NCBI RefSeq assembly: GCF_029962835.1
Contig: NC_080582.1
Location: 25,552,032 to 25,616,031 of the forward strand
Direction of reading: 5' to 3'
From: Magnolia sinica
Lineage: Eukaryota > Streptophyta > Magnoliopsida > Magnoliales > Magnoliaceae
DNA length: 64,000 nucleotides
Each line of letters begins with the position of its first letter. Position 1 is the first letter of the stretch. The position numbers and the translations under genes were made by a program. A model generated the notes under the pieces. It had not been told where the DNA came from. It saw only the letters and a list, made by a program, of their open reading frames with translations, and searched no databases. This document shows positions 49,228 through 59,838 of this stretch, in pieces.

Positions 49228-50948
49228 TGTTGAGGGTCAAATATTGCGTATTATCCACCATTTATATGTTAGTTTTGTGAACATGATACTGCTTAATGTC
49301 TTATTTTACTCATGTTTGTGTTGCAAGGTGAATTTAAGAGCTTTGATTGGAAAAGATGCTAAAAGCATGGATTTGATGGTCAAATATCACCAAGGCAAAG
49401 AATGGATCTTAGGAGACAAAGATTGAAGATTTCAAGGTCCTAAGATTAAAGAAAACCAAGTAAATAAGGAAAAAAATCAAAAGAACAAGTGCAGAATTCA
49501 CATTAACTGTGTCATCAATCACCATTTGATGACATCGAAGTTACCATTCGATGACATCAAATTTATGAATGAAAATTGAGTTGGTTGCTGGACAAATTGA
49601 AGACATTTTTCGATGACTCGATCACCTGTTCGATGACTCGAAGCTTTGCTCAATGGCATCGAAGCCATGTTTGATGACATCGAATTTTATGTGAATTTTC
49701 GGCATAACTCGTTGGACATATTGGGCACAATGTTTGATTACTCGAAGTCATCCTCGATGATATCGAAGACATGTTCGATGATATTGAAGGTCTCTTCGAT
49801 GACATCGAATTTATTGTAGAAATTGAATTAACTCTCTGGACTATTTTAGACACATTATCGATTCCTCGAACACCTTGTCAATGACAACGAAGGTATGTTC
49901 GATGACACAGAATATTACGCAGTCCAGACGAAGTTACACAATGGGGAAAAGTATGGGTTCAAGCACCTTCGATGACATCGAAGGTAGTTCGATGTCATCG
50001 AACGAATTGCGTGAAGTTACGCAGAGTGCGTAAATTTGAGGCTGTTTCTGGAATCGGAAGGTCGGTTTGAAGCATGAAGCACCTCAACTGTAAATAGGAG
50101 ACCCCAGGGCATCCATGGGGATCAATCTAGGGTTTGAAGGAGCGAAGCACAAGGGTGGAGATCCGTCACCAAGCGTTTTTCTTCCTTTCTTCCTTAATTT
50201 TTCATGCTTTTTTCTAGGGTTTTAGATCCAATTATGTCTTTAGTTGGCTAAACCTCTTAGTTAGGGCTAAGAGGTGAAGCTTGTAGCATGATGAGATGTT
50301 TTTATTACTTTGATTCATGTTTATATTGAACTTACTTTGATTTTAGTTTGAAGTTTAAGGAATACTTTTAGTTTTTAATGGTTTTGTTGTGACTCAAATT
50401 ACAATAGATCTATAATAGCTTTGAGTACTTTCTTTTCATGCTTTGAAATTATGAAAGTAGGAAATTCTGTTGTTCACCATCATCCCTTGGGCATGGTTGG
50501 ATGATAGAATCCCTTCTAATCTTCATGATTCTCTTATGATTGATTGTGAGAATTGGTATATCCTATTGTTTACCATTGTCTCTAGGGCAAGGCTAAGTGA
50601 TGGAATCACTTCCAATCGTCATAACTCTCATCCATTGAGAATTAGGTCAATTAAATTTCAGGTTTGGTTTTATTGATACATCTTTCAACTGGATAAGATA
50701 GGATTTTGATTCTAGCTGTGTCTTTGAATCAAGCATAATATCTCCCTAATTGCTACAAGTGGATCCTTAGAAACCTTAGTTCCTACCTTTGAATTCTTAA
50801 ATTTCTAATTAAACACTTCACAATTACTCCCTTTAATTTCATATTTAGATTTACATATTCTTCTAATTTTGATTCTAGTTACTTTCAGAATACACACGAG
50901 ATTAGTCCTTGTGGATTCGACCTCGATCTCACCGAGATTATTACTGCA
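49228..50948 (+). repeat. 3' LTR of the plus Athila element, 3'-truncated
   Basis: Starts TGTTGAGGGTCAAATATTGC and follows the 5' LTR to the AGATTATTACTGC region, where it stops about 35-40 bp short of the expected end and gives way to MULE sequence. It keeps 200 bp lost from the 5' LTR. Confidence 0.88.
49520..49995 (+). promoter_or_regulatory. Array of TTCGATGACATCGAA palindromes in the 3' LTR
   Basis: The same array as at 20105-20600, with the closing inverted pair ACCTTCGATGACATCGAAGG and GTTCGATGTCATCGAAC (about 49968-50003) well kept, upstream of GTAAATAGGAGACC. Confidence 0.6.
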
Positions 50949-51453
50949 AAAGAATCTACATCATCATTTGTAGGACCGTTAACACCGTGGGCCAAGAAAC
51001 AATTAAAGGATCTCATATCGAAGGTGCGAGATATTCGTTGCCATGCAATTTCTCGTGATGAATACTATTCGTGGGAGACTGCAATGATATTGTCAAGCTC
51101 AATGAGCTTTCTTGTACATGCGTCGAGTTTGACATAAAAGGGTTCCCTTGTTTTCATGTTCTTTCAACACATACAAACTATAATCTTCATAATTGTATAT
51201 GACGAGAAATTACCAAATCACGTATGAAGATTCTGTGTACCTAGTACGTGACAAGAGCCAATAGAAAATATCACCTAAATTCACGGAGTATTGTGCGACA
51301 ATTAAGCCCCCATGATAGAGGAGGTCAACTAGAAGACCGAAAAAGGCACGAATTCTTTCCCGGGGAGAGGAACGAAAAACGGTGAAATGTAGAAGATGCA
51401 AACCAATAGGGCATAATTGTCAGAGTTGCAAATTTTCAATACCCCTAGAATAA
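50949..51453 (+). pseudogene. MULE transposase C-terminal part: SWIM zinc finger and zinc knuckle
   Basis: LTPWAKKQLKDLISKVR is read first (about 50978-51028), then after a frameshift ELSCTCVEFDIKGFPCFHVL, a SWIM-type finger with CxC at 51113-51121 and CxH at 51149-51157, as at the C-terminus of MuDR transposases. After more stops a CX2CX4HX4C knuckle (KCRRCKPIGHNCQSCK) lies at 51385-51432, and the frame ends at TAA 51451-51453. The segment between LMHDIELTN (19810) and LTPWAKK, which should hold the last catalytic residue, is missing; the same deletion took the end of the Athila LTR. Confidence 0.82.
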
Positions 51454-51799
51454 TGTAATTTGTAATATATTTTTTGTAATGTGACAGTGAATGATATAAA
51501 TTGAAGATGTTTATTGCATTTTTTAAAATTGCAAATTTATTACTATTATGATTCATGTGTTTGAAAGAATAATAATAATCATGAAAATGTATACTGACCC
51601 TGATTATGATTGAAATGAATATGGTCAATTCACTCAGTTATTCGTCAGCTCACATACAATTTATATGCCTCTTCCATATCCATCACAACTCCAAATTGGC
51701 TTAATACATGATTGGCACGAGTTCAAAGTTAATAAGCATGAGTTATTAATATAGTGCAAATCTCCACTTTGAGCAGTCTCAATTCAATTTTCAAAATAG
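51454..51799. other. AT-rich spacer after the MULE gene
   Basis: No coding region or clear repeat; presumably MULE 3' untranslated DNA. Confidence 0.4.
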
Positions 51800-52132
51800 T
51801 AAAGCCTGGTCAAATTTATTTGAAGCTCAGTGAATTTCATGTGAGGATCAGTGAATTTCAAGTTGGGCTCGGTCAATTTCAAGTTTGGCTCGGTTAATTT
51901 CATGTGAAACTCAGTGAATTTCATGTTAAGCTCAGTGAATTTCAAGTTTGGCTCGGTCAATTTCAAGTTATGCTCCGTTAATTTCATGTGAAGCTCGGTG
52001 AATTTCATGTTAAGCTTGGTGAATTTTATGTTTGGCTCTGTCAATTTCAAGTTTTGCTTAGTCAATTCCATGTTAGGCTCGGTGAATTTCATGTTTGGCT
52101 CAGTCAATTTCAACTCCGACTTGATGCCTATC

Positions 52133-52365
52133 TGTCCAACCTTAAAACAGTCGTATGTTGCAAACCGAAATAAGTTTTTCAACATATCATATATGATTTT
52201 GGGATAGGAGAAGCTGATTTAACCAACCAACCTAGCAGATTTGTGAGATTCCATCAGATCAATGGTCAAAAGCCCATTTTATTTTTGTTTTTACTATAAA
52301 TATTAAGATTTAGTTTGATTAGGCTGCCCCAGCATTCTTCTCAACTCAAACTTGAAAACTTTAAA
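52133..52365 (+). repeat. Duplicated spacer, copy 1, with TATA-like site
   Basis: Begins TGTCCAACCTTAAAACAGT and ends CTTGAAAACTTTAAA; matches 53512-53709 in direct orientation. It holds TTACTATAAATATTAA near 52291, then TCTTCTCAACTCAAACTTG, which looks like a small core promoter. Confidence 0.8.
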
Positions 52366-53511
52366 CCCATGTAGTTAATCACTATAGAAGATGTTAATAT
52401 TGTGAATTTCATGTTCAGTTCGGTGAATTTCATGTTAGGCTCATTGAATTTCACGTTAGGCTCGTTGAATTTCATGTTCGGCTCATTCAATTTTATGTTA
52501 AGCTTGTTGAATTTCATGTCCGGCTCATTCAATTTTATGTTAAGCTCATTGAATTTCACGTTAGGCTTGCTTAATTTCACGTTAGGCTCGTTGAATTTCA
52601 CGTTAGGCTTGTTGAATTTTATGTTACGCTCGTTAAATTTTACGTTAGGCTCGTTGAATTTGACCACGAAGTGACTGAAATTTACCGCGGAGTGATTGAA
52701 ATTGACCGTGAAGTAAGTGAAATTGACCAAGGAGTGAGTGAAATTCATCGCGAGGTGAGTGAACTTGACCAAGTGAAATTCACCGCGAAGTGAGTGAATT
52801 TGACCGCGAATTGATTGAAATTCACCGCGAAGTGAGTGAACTTGACCGTGAAGTGATTCAAATTCACCGTGAAGTGAATGAAGTTCACCGCGAAGTGAGT
52901 GAACTTAACCGCGAAGTGAGTGAAATTGACTGCGAAGTGAGTGAAATTCACCGCGAAGTGAGTAAAATTGAACGAGAAAGGTGTGAACTTCACCGCGAAG
53001 TAAGTGAACTTAACCGCAAAGTGTGAAATTGATCATGAAGTGAGTGAACTTGATCGCGAAGTGAGTGAAATTCACCATGAAGTGAGTGAAATTAACTACA
53101 AAGTGAGTGAAATTTACCGCGAAGTGAGTAAACTTGAATGTGAAGTGAGTGAAATTCATTGCGAATTGAGTGAACTTGACCGCAAAGTGAGTGAAATTCA
53201 CCGCGAAGTGAGTGAACTTGACTGAGAAGTGTGTGAAATAGACCAAGAAGTGAGTGAACTTGACCAGGAAGTGAGCGAAATTCACCGAGCTTAACTTGAA
53301 ATTGACCGAGCTAAACTTGAAATTGACCAAGCTTCAAATGAAATTCACCGAGCTTCACATGAAATTGATGTTTTCCTCGTTGAATTTCATGTTAGCCTTA
53401 CTCAATTTTCTTTAAGGCTTGTTGAATTTCATGTAGCTAGGTGGTCAGGTAGCAACACGAGGTCGACCGGGTCCAGTCAAGGTCGACCCCGACTAGTTGC
53501 ATGTCCAACCT

Positions 53512-53709
53512 TAAAACAGTTGTATGTTGCAAACCGGAATGAGTTTTTCGACATATAATATATGATTTTGGGGTAGGAGAAGATAATTAAGCCAATCGAC
53601 CTATCGATGCCTGAAAGTCCATTTTATTTTCGTTTTTACTATAAATATTAATTTTTTTTCAATTAGGCTGCCCCGATATTCTTCTCAACTCAAACTTGAA
53701 AACTTTAAA
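53512..53709 (+). repeat. Duplicated spacer, copy 2, with TATA-like site
   Basis: Direct repeat of 52133-52365, shorter by about 35 bp. Its end is repeated in reverse at 53769-53791 (GTTTTCAAGTTTGAGTTGAA), giving a possible hairpin. Confidence 0.8.
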
Positions 53710-54525
53710 GAAACTAAATGCAGCGATTCACACGATGCATGGGCATGAGGATGTGAATAATGGGTTCAAAGTTTTCAAGTTTGAGTTGAAAGAGGGGATC
53801 CAATGTAAACCAAAGTAATTTAATAATACTCATAAACGCAAGAGATGCCAAGGAGAAGGTAATTAGTCTCAGGTTTACCTCGCTCAATCTCATGTTTGCC
53901 TTGCTCAATCTCATGTTTGCCTCGTTGAATTTCATGTTAGGCTCACTCAATTTCATGGTAGGCTTGGTCAATTTCATCTTCGGCTTGTTGTATTTCAAGT
54001 TAGGCTCGGTTAATTTCAAGTTAGGCTCAGTGAATTGCATGTTAGGCTCAGTCAATTTCAAATTAAGCTCAGTCAATTATTTCAAGTTAGGCTCGGTGAA
54101 TTTCATGTTAGGCTCAGTGAATTTCATGGTAGGCTCATTCAATTTCACCTTAGGCTCGGTGAATTTCAAGTTAGACTTGGTGAATTTCAAGTTAGGCTCG
54201 GTAAATTGCATGTTAGGCTCGGTCAATTTCAAGTTAGGCTCGACGATTTGCATGTTAGGATCGGTCAATTTCAAGTTAAGCTCGGTCAATTTCATGGTAG
54301 GCTCGTTCATTTTCATGTTAGGCTCGGTTAATTTCATGTTCGGCTTGGTGAATTTCAAGTTAGGCTCAATTAATTTCAAGTTAGGCTCGGTTAATTTCAT
54401 GTTCGGCTTGGTGAATTTCAAGTTAGGCTCAGTGAATTTCACTCACTTCGCGGTCAAATTCAATGAGCCTAACGTGAAATTCAACGAGCCTAACGTGAAA
54501 TTCAATGAGCCTAACATGAAATTCA

Positions 54526-55204
54526 ACCGTATCAGAACCCTTACATTACTTTTATTAACCTCTTGAATTATTGTTAATCTTAAAGGATGACCATCACTAT
54601 GAGTAGGGCGTTGACCCTCTCCAACCGTATAGATGATGTATGTGACGTATAGGTCAAAGATCTAAAAGACTAGTTCCCGATAGAAGATTTTACTGAATAG
54701 AATAAGAAAATAGTTTCTGGTTTATTTTATTTATACTTCCACTACGTAACTTAGACATTGTAATAAGCTCCCATTGTGAGAGCATTAGACAATTTATTTA
54801 ATCATGAAATGATAAATACAATTAATTTTATTCTTATGAATAATTGCCATTACAAATGTAACTGGATGTGAGCTAGATGAGAGGAAACTCAAGGTGAGAC
54901 CTTGAGATATCCTTTTACATTATTAACACTCGATTTTCTCGGGCACGAGTACAAACTCTGGCCGTGAAAATTCAGGATATTACAAGAAGTCGTTAGAAAA
55001 GAAAAAGATAAGAGGGATAAGAGAGATTCAGTGGTTTTCTCTCTCATATTTAAAATATGAAACTTAAATTTAATTTTAAAGTACTATTATTTATTTAAAA
55101 AATTATGGTCATTACAATTACTTCTACATGCAACAAAGTATTATTATATAATTGGGTAATATGCACGTGTTATATGTTTTGGGCAATGATAAGTTGAATT
55201 TTAA
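54526..55204. other. AT-rich stretch without recognised features
   Basis: No ORF, repeat or element end could be supported. It ends at a TAA that may be the target duplication of a Tourist-like MITE. Confidence 0.3.
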
Positions 55205-55350
55205 GGAGCCTTTACATGGTACATTACTTTAAATAAGCTACTTATGCCATAAGTAGCTTATCTTGGCTTCTACTTAATCAACAGATAAGCATGTTGGTAA
55301 ACAACATACTTATCATCCGGAAAGTGAAAAAACACATTTGGTTTCCAACA
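55205..55350 (+). mobile_element. Tourist-like MITE, left part
   Basis: Starts GGAGCCTTTACATGG after TAA and has AAATAAGCTACTTATGCC, as in the two complete copies at 58994 and 59364. The right end is not present here; it may be the one at 56298. Confidence 0.5.
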
Positions 55351-55419
55351 TCATTAGCAATTATCTTGAAAGTCTAGTTGGTCTCCCTTATATCTACCGT
55401 CTATCATTTGAGGCCAATC

Positions 55420-56010
55420 TTTGATGTGGATTGTTAATTGTCTAGGCCCCACCTTTGATGTGGGTAATCCATCATGCAAGGTCCACTTTAGTTATGGGTC
55501 ATTCATCATTAGGGGCTGATCTTTAATGTCCATAGTTCATTAGGTAGGGCCTACCTTTGATGATAGTTATCCATCATGTGGGGCCCACCATCTAGTTATC
55601 CATCATGTGGGGCCCACCATCAAATTTTATTATCCATTATGTGAGGCCCATATTCAATATCCACTGCCTATCATGTGGAGCCCACCTTTGATGGGGATCA
55701 TCCATCATGTGGGCCCACCTCTTATTTGGGTCGTCCATCATGCGATACCCACCTTGGATATGGGCCACTCATCATTAGGCCTACCTTTGATGTGAAATCT
55801 CCATTGGGGTCCACCTTGATGTGGATTGTCCACAATGCGGGGCCCACCATTATTAATTGCTCATCACATGGAACCCACCTTTGATGTTGGTTGCCCGTCA
55901 TGTAAGATTCACCTTCAATGTATGTGGCCCATCATGCAGGGCTTGTCTTGGATGTGGGACATTCATCGTTAGGGGTGGACCTTTGATGTGGATCATCCAT
56001 CATGTGGGGG
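55420..56010 (+). repeat. Degenerate array with GGGCCCACC core
   Basis: About 14 units of 29-45 bp, each with CCATCATGTGGGGCCCACC and TTTGATGTGG, all in the same orientation; two neighbouring units (55567-55620) are near identical. Confidence 0.75.
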
Positions 56011-56059
56011 CCACTAGATTATGTACTCATTTATTGGATGATTTTACAATCTCATAAAC

Positions 56060-56298
56060 TTAAAAGGGGTATATGGCCATAGAAAGCATATTCCTTTTAA
56101 GTAATTTCCTAAGTTGCCGTGTCACCAATGAAAACCAAGAAATTAAATTATTTTTGAAAGTTGAAAAAAAAAAAATTTACTTATTTTTAAAATGTTACTT
56201 ATTAAATTTAATAACTAAATTAAGTTATTTAAGAAAAGTAACTTGTTACCTCACATAGGTTAAAAAAGATACTTATTTGCTAGTATCCAAATAGGCCG
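56060..56298 (+). mobile_element. Tourist-like MITE, right part
   Basis: Holds AAGTAACTTGTTACC and ends TAGTATCCAAATAGGCCG, like the right ends GGTATCCAAACGGGCC at 59196. Could be the other half of the element beginning at 55205. Confidence 0.45.
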
Positions 56299-56679
56299 TT
56301 AGTGGCTTGAAAATAAATGTACTAAGAACATTCAAGTGGGAAATGGCAATTTTATCCCTCTTTATTATTATTATTATTTTGGGGCTTGAGTGGGTCGGTT
56401 TTGACCTCTAGGATCGGGCTTGGGCCAATTGGGCTATTCTCATGCTGGGTTTGGGCCCTGGCCCTAAAGTATGGGACTGGTATCAGTCGAAGCCTCGCCC
56501 AGCCCATTGCCGCCTCCATTTACTAGGATGGTTAACCACCATTTTAATAGTGGTTGTGACTCTTCAGCTGTGCATACGCAGTCAAAGATGCATCGCAATT
56601 CAGACCGTCCCAATATTAAATAGTGGCGTCTTTTCCGGAAGTGGTTGCTTGGCACGGGGATCGCCTACTGACACTGCCA

Positions 56680-57160
56680 GTAGGTCGCTACTGGACCATG
56701 CTCTATGGGACCTATAATTATGTATGTGTTTTATCCACGCCATCCAGCCATTTTGGATTATTATTTTAGGGTATGTGCCAAAAGAAAAAATGAGGAATAT
56801 CCAAATCTCAGGTGGATCACACTACGGCTATGATTGAATGGCCACTGTTAAAAAGTTCTAGAGGGCCACAAAAGTTTTGGATCAATCTGATATTTTTGTT
56901 TTCACTTCATCCAAGTTTTTGTGACCTAATCAACGAGTTGGATGGAAAATAAACATTGCAGAGGGCCCTGGGAAGTTTTTAATGGTGGTTGATCAATCAC
57001 CACTGTTTCCATATTATGTGGTCTGCCCGAGATTTGGATCTGCCTCATTTCTGGGCTCATGCCCTAAAACAAGCTCGTAAAATGAATAGATGCCATAGAT
57101 AAAACACATACAACGTGATCGAGCCCACTAAGCATTGTCCACGAGTGAGTGGCTACTCAC
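56680..57160. mobile_element. Foldback (long inverted-repeat) MITE
   Basis: The two halves are inverted copies: left has GGTCGCTACTGGACCATGC, TATGTATGTGTTTTATCC, TTTAGGGTATGTGCC, AATGAGG and CCAAATCTCAGG; right has the reverse complements in mirrored order up to GGCTACTCAC. The centre holds CACTGTT blocks in both orientations. Fragments of this family are found in all Tekay-like LTRs here (for example 37250-37480 and 45210-45420). No transposase; exact ends are uncertain by some 20 bp. Confidence 0.7.
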
Positions 57161-57334
57161 GACTTGACTAGGCAAACTCAACTCGTCGAGTTCAGATCTG
57201 ACTCGATTGAACCAAGTGGGTGAGTCGATTTGAATCAAGTTGACCTTGTCTAATGCAAACTCAAATCGAGTTGAGCTCATGTCACATATGAGCTATCCTT
57301 GTCAGACTGTCAGTTAGATTGCCAGAGGTCACGA

Positions 57335-57337
<3 letters not shown>

Positions 57338-57402
<65 letters not shown>
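57338..57402 (+). repeat. (TA)n microsatellite
   Basis: About 32 uninterrupted TA units, flanked on both sides by GACTC/GAGTC-rich DNA (57140-57290 and 57500-57640). Confidence 0.95.
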
Positions 57403-57403
<1 letters not shown>

Positions 57404-58236
57404 CAGATTCGATTTTATGAAGAGGCTGCAATTCTGGCAAGTGAATTTAGGTTCTGAGTTGTGATTTTAGTGTGTGGATATACCCGTTGCATCCAAACTG
57501 ACTTGGTACTTGTGATTGGATTAGACTCAATCTAAATTAGTTTAAGCCAGACCCAGACTCAAATTGAGTCAGGTATGCTGGACTCGGAATGGAGCTGGGT
57601 TGAGTTCAGGTCAGGCATATTTCAAAACAATTGGATCAGCCCTGGTCTGATTCAACTTGATGCCCAGCTCTAAATTCTGGCAGTACTGTTAGTAGGTAAT
57701 TATTCATGTCCTATTGCTTGTGTCCCGGGCACACAGAGCCCCATGGTGTTGGAAGCTGTGGGATCCACATATGATCTTGACAAATATTGCCCATCAGTTT
57801 TGCAAGAGCACAATATGACATGTGACAGGATTCTAAAACTCAGGCACATCAAGAACTAACGTGGCCATACCATATAAAATAGCTGGGATTTAACGCCCCA
57901 TTGGAAACTTTGTCAGGATGATATTTGTGCCTACAGGTTATCTAAGTGGTAATAACATTATGAAAAGTTTGAATGGCATATAACTATCATAGTTAGCTCT
58001 ACGAAGGTTCCAACTGTGGATGTTATTACTCTCATTGTTTCACTTTATGTGGCCTACGTTAGTTTTACATTCACCTGATTTTTAGATTCCAATCCTACTG
58101 TGGTCTTGAAAAATTACTGGACTGAGTGGGAATTCATTTATTATATAGGCCAGAAGTGGACGTCTAATTTTGACTATTAGTTAGTTTCTTTCAACCGTCC
58201 ATTTCTTTTACAGGTGGAAGTGCAACCTACGTCATG
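57403..58236. other. Gene-free stretch with a decayed foldback-repeat fragment
   Basis: 57500-57640 has repeated GACTCA/TGAGTC motifs. 57860-58080 resembles the centre of the foldback MITE (GGCCATACCATA, TGGAAACTTTGTCAG, TTTGAATGGCATATAAC, CACTTTATGTGGCC) but is too decayed to bound. Confidence 0.4.
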
Positions 58237-58239
58237 TCA

Positions 58240-58345
58240 GTACACACACTCCATGTTAGCCACCCCTACTAGGGATTGATACCAAGACCTCAAGTGTTGA
58301 AATGAGGTATCTCCACTCAGTCTACCAGTTGAGCTATGGATCTGG
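58240..58345 (-). mobile_element. tRNA-like SINE fragment
   Basis: On minus it reads CCATAGCTCAACTGGTAGA, with a good Pol III box A (TAGCTCAACTGG, plus 58325-58336), and about 54 nt on a weaker box B (GGTATCAATCC, plus 58272-58282; 8 of 11). It does not fold as an intact tRNA by eye, so a tRNA-derived SINE or old tRNA pseudogene is likely. Confidence 0.45.
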
Positions 58346-58993
58346 GTGTGTTCATTGGATCGGTTTGATTTCTGGTCAATGTGTTTAATCGATGGGGCCC
58401 TACTGATGAGCAGTTTGGATTTCACGCACGTGCCAACATAGTCACGTGCAAGAACTATAATGGTGCCACAAAAATTTATGCACTTAGAATTCATCCCATC
58501 CACATGGGTCTATAATTTATGAGGCTTCAAATTGATGCTCAAGTATGCCACGTGTATGGTGTAGGAGCCTCCACACAGTAAAAGCAACCTCGCTGAAATT
58601 TTATAACTTAGGGCCTATTTGGGAGCCTGGATTTGGAACCCTTGAATTCATAACCGCTGGATTTGAAATACTCTTGTGGTGTTTGGCACATGGGCTCAGA
58701 ATTCTTTGTAATCCAAAAGTAGCCATGCATATTATATTTACAGATGTTTGAATTTATTAATAAGTCAATTTTAATATCTTTAATTAGTGTATCTATATAA
58801 TGTTTGACTAAACTGTTGTAATAATCCTGTTGAAATATATATACTTTGCTTGAAAATGATGAAATTCCAAATCTTAAATGGGATACAAGCATAAGATCAC
58901 ATCCGATTGACTAACCAATGATTTTTAACCATCGACTAACAAACAACTCCTCAGACGTCCTCATGCTAGGCATGCTTGATACTTAAATGCTAA
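58346..58993. other. Gene-free stretch, possible MITE start
   Basis: TTAGGGCCTATTTGGGAGCC at 58608 has the look of a MITE terminus, but no matching right end with a duplication could be found. Confidence 0.3.
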
Positions 58994-59197
58994 GGGGGTG
59001 TTTGGATCATAAGATAAGCTACTTATCCCTCACGTAGCTTATATTGGTTTTTACTTATTAAGTTCAAGAGATTAAGTAACTTTAAATAAAAAAGTTTTAA
59101 TAACTGATCTTAAACCAAGTTTGCTTATCTGAAATAAGTTACTTATCTACCATGTTAGTAGAAAAAGTAACTTATTTGGTGGTATCCAAACGGGCCT
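58994..59197 (+). mobile_element. Tourist-like MITE, complete (204 bp)
   Basis: Flanked by TAA (58991-58993 and 59198-59200), the 3-bp duplication typical of PIF/Harbinger elements. Ends GGGGGTGTTTGGATC and GGTATCCAAACGGGCC are imperfect inverted repeats. AT-rich inside with AAGTTACTTAT motifs. Non-coding. Confidence 0.75.
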
Positions 59198-59363
59198 TAA
59201 GAAGTTGCATGCATGGCATTCATTAACACAAATACAACTGTGTCCCATTGTCATCAAGTCACATTCCAAAAATTAAGTACGCCAAATAATTTTAAACTCT
59301 ATTCTTAGACACTTGTGTGAAAATAGGACCATTGGATATTTTTCATTTTTAATTGTTCAATAA

Positions 59364-59573
59364 GGAGGCATTTGGAACATAAGTTACTTAATATAAGCTA
59401 CTTATACCTTAAATAACTTATCTTAATTTCTATTTATTAAACTGAATAATTAACTTTAAGTAAAAAAGTTACTTATAATTGATCTTAAACCAAACTTATT
59501 TATCTCAAATAAGTTACTTATCTATTACCATGAGTAGAAAAAGTAACTTATTTGGTGGTATCCAAGCAGGCCC
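59364..59573 (+). mobile_element. Tourist-like MITE, complete (210 bp)
   Basis: Flanked by TAA (59361-59363 and 59574-59576). Ends GGAGGCATTTGGAAC and GGTATCCAAGCAGGCCC. Same family and orientation as the copy at 58994. Confidence 0.75.
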
Positions 59574-59838
59574 TAAATGTCCACCAATCTAATCAGATAA
59601 TCAAATAAACTTGAACTTTTGATTCGTGATATTTCTTTGTTGGGTGCTTATCCAATAAGTGAAGATTTTTTTAGGGAAATGAAATTTATTAATAAGTATG
59701 GGTTGAATGCTAGGTGAGATCTATGAATGACCTTCCATCAAATAGGTATGACCATGTATCTTGATCCAAACATGTTGGAAGAAATGTGTCGAAAATATCG
59801 AAAAATAAAATAAATTATTTTCGTTTCACGAGGCTTAC

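Larger units (their letters stand above)
19811..50948 (+). mobile_element. Athila-type gypsy retrotransposon, plus strand, with two large nested insertions
   Basis: Order on plus: 5' LTR 19811-21374, primer site 21381, gag 21813-23690, protease 23691-24336, solo LTR insertion 24337-29281, RT/RNase H/integrase 29282-32101, chromovirus insertion 32102-48044, integrase tail and 3' region 48045-49227, 3' LTR 49228-50948. The 3' LTR lacks its last 35-40 bp and there is no TSD matching the left flank (CCAAC), so a deletion removed the LTR end together with part of the MULE gene. Confidence 0.9.
51800..54525. repeat. Right arrays of 21-bp repeats flanking the MULE
   Basis: Same monomers as on the left (core GTGAATTTCA plus TGTTAGGCTCG or CTCACTTCGCG). 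Order: A direct (51820-52120), spacer, A direct (52402-52660), B inverted (52663-53277, about 29 copies), A inverted (53278-53360), A direct (53365-53430), spacer, A direct (53885-54428), a short B direct, A inverted (54456-54525). The run B inverted, A inverted, A direct mirrors the left array read from the gene outward. B inverted translates as SEIHREV and SELDREV heptads (52790-53225), A direct as VNFMLGS. Confidence 0.85.

Noticed and set aside
50949-50953. AAAAG as right TSD of one 38-kb insertion starting at 12888
   Set aside because: The same AAAAG follows directly at 19779-19783, where the MULE reading resumes, so it belongs to the minus Athila; the 50949 match is chance in A-rich DNA.
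58272-58336. Functional tRNA gene
   Set aside because: No acceptor stem pairing or intact box B; a SINE or pseudogene fits better.
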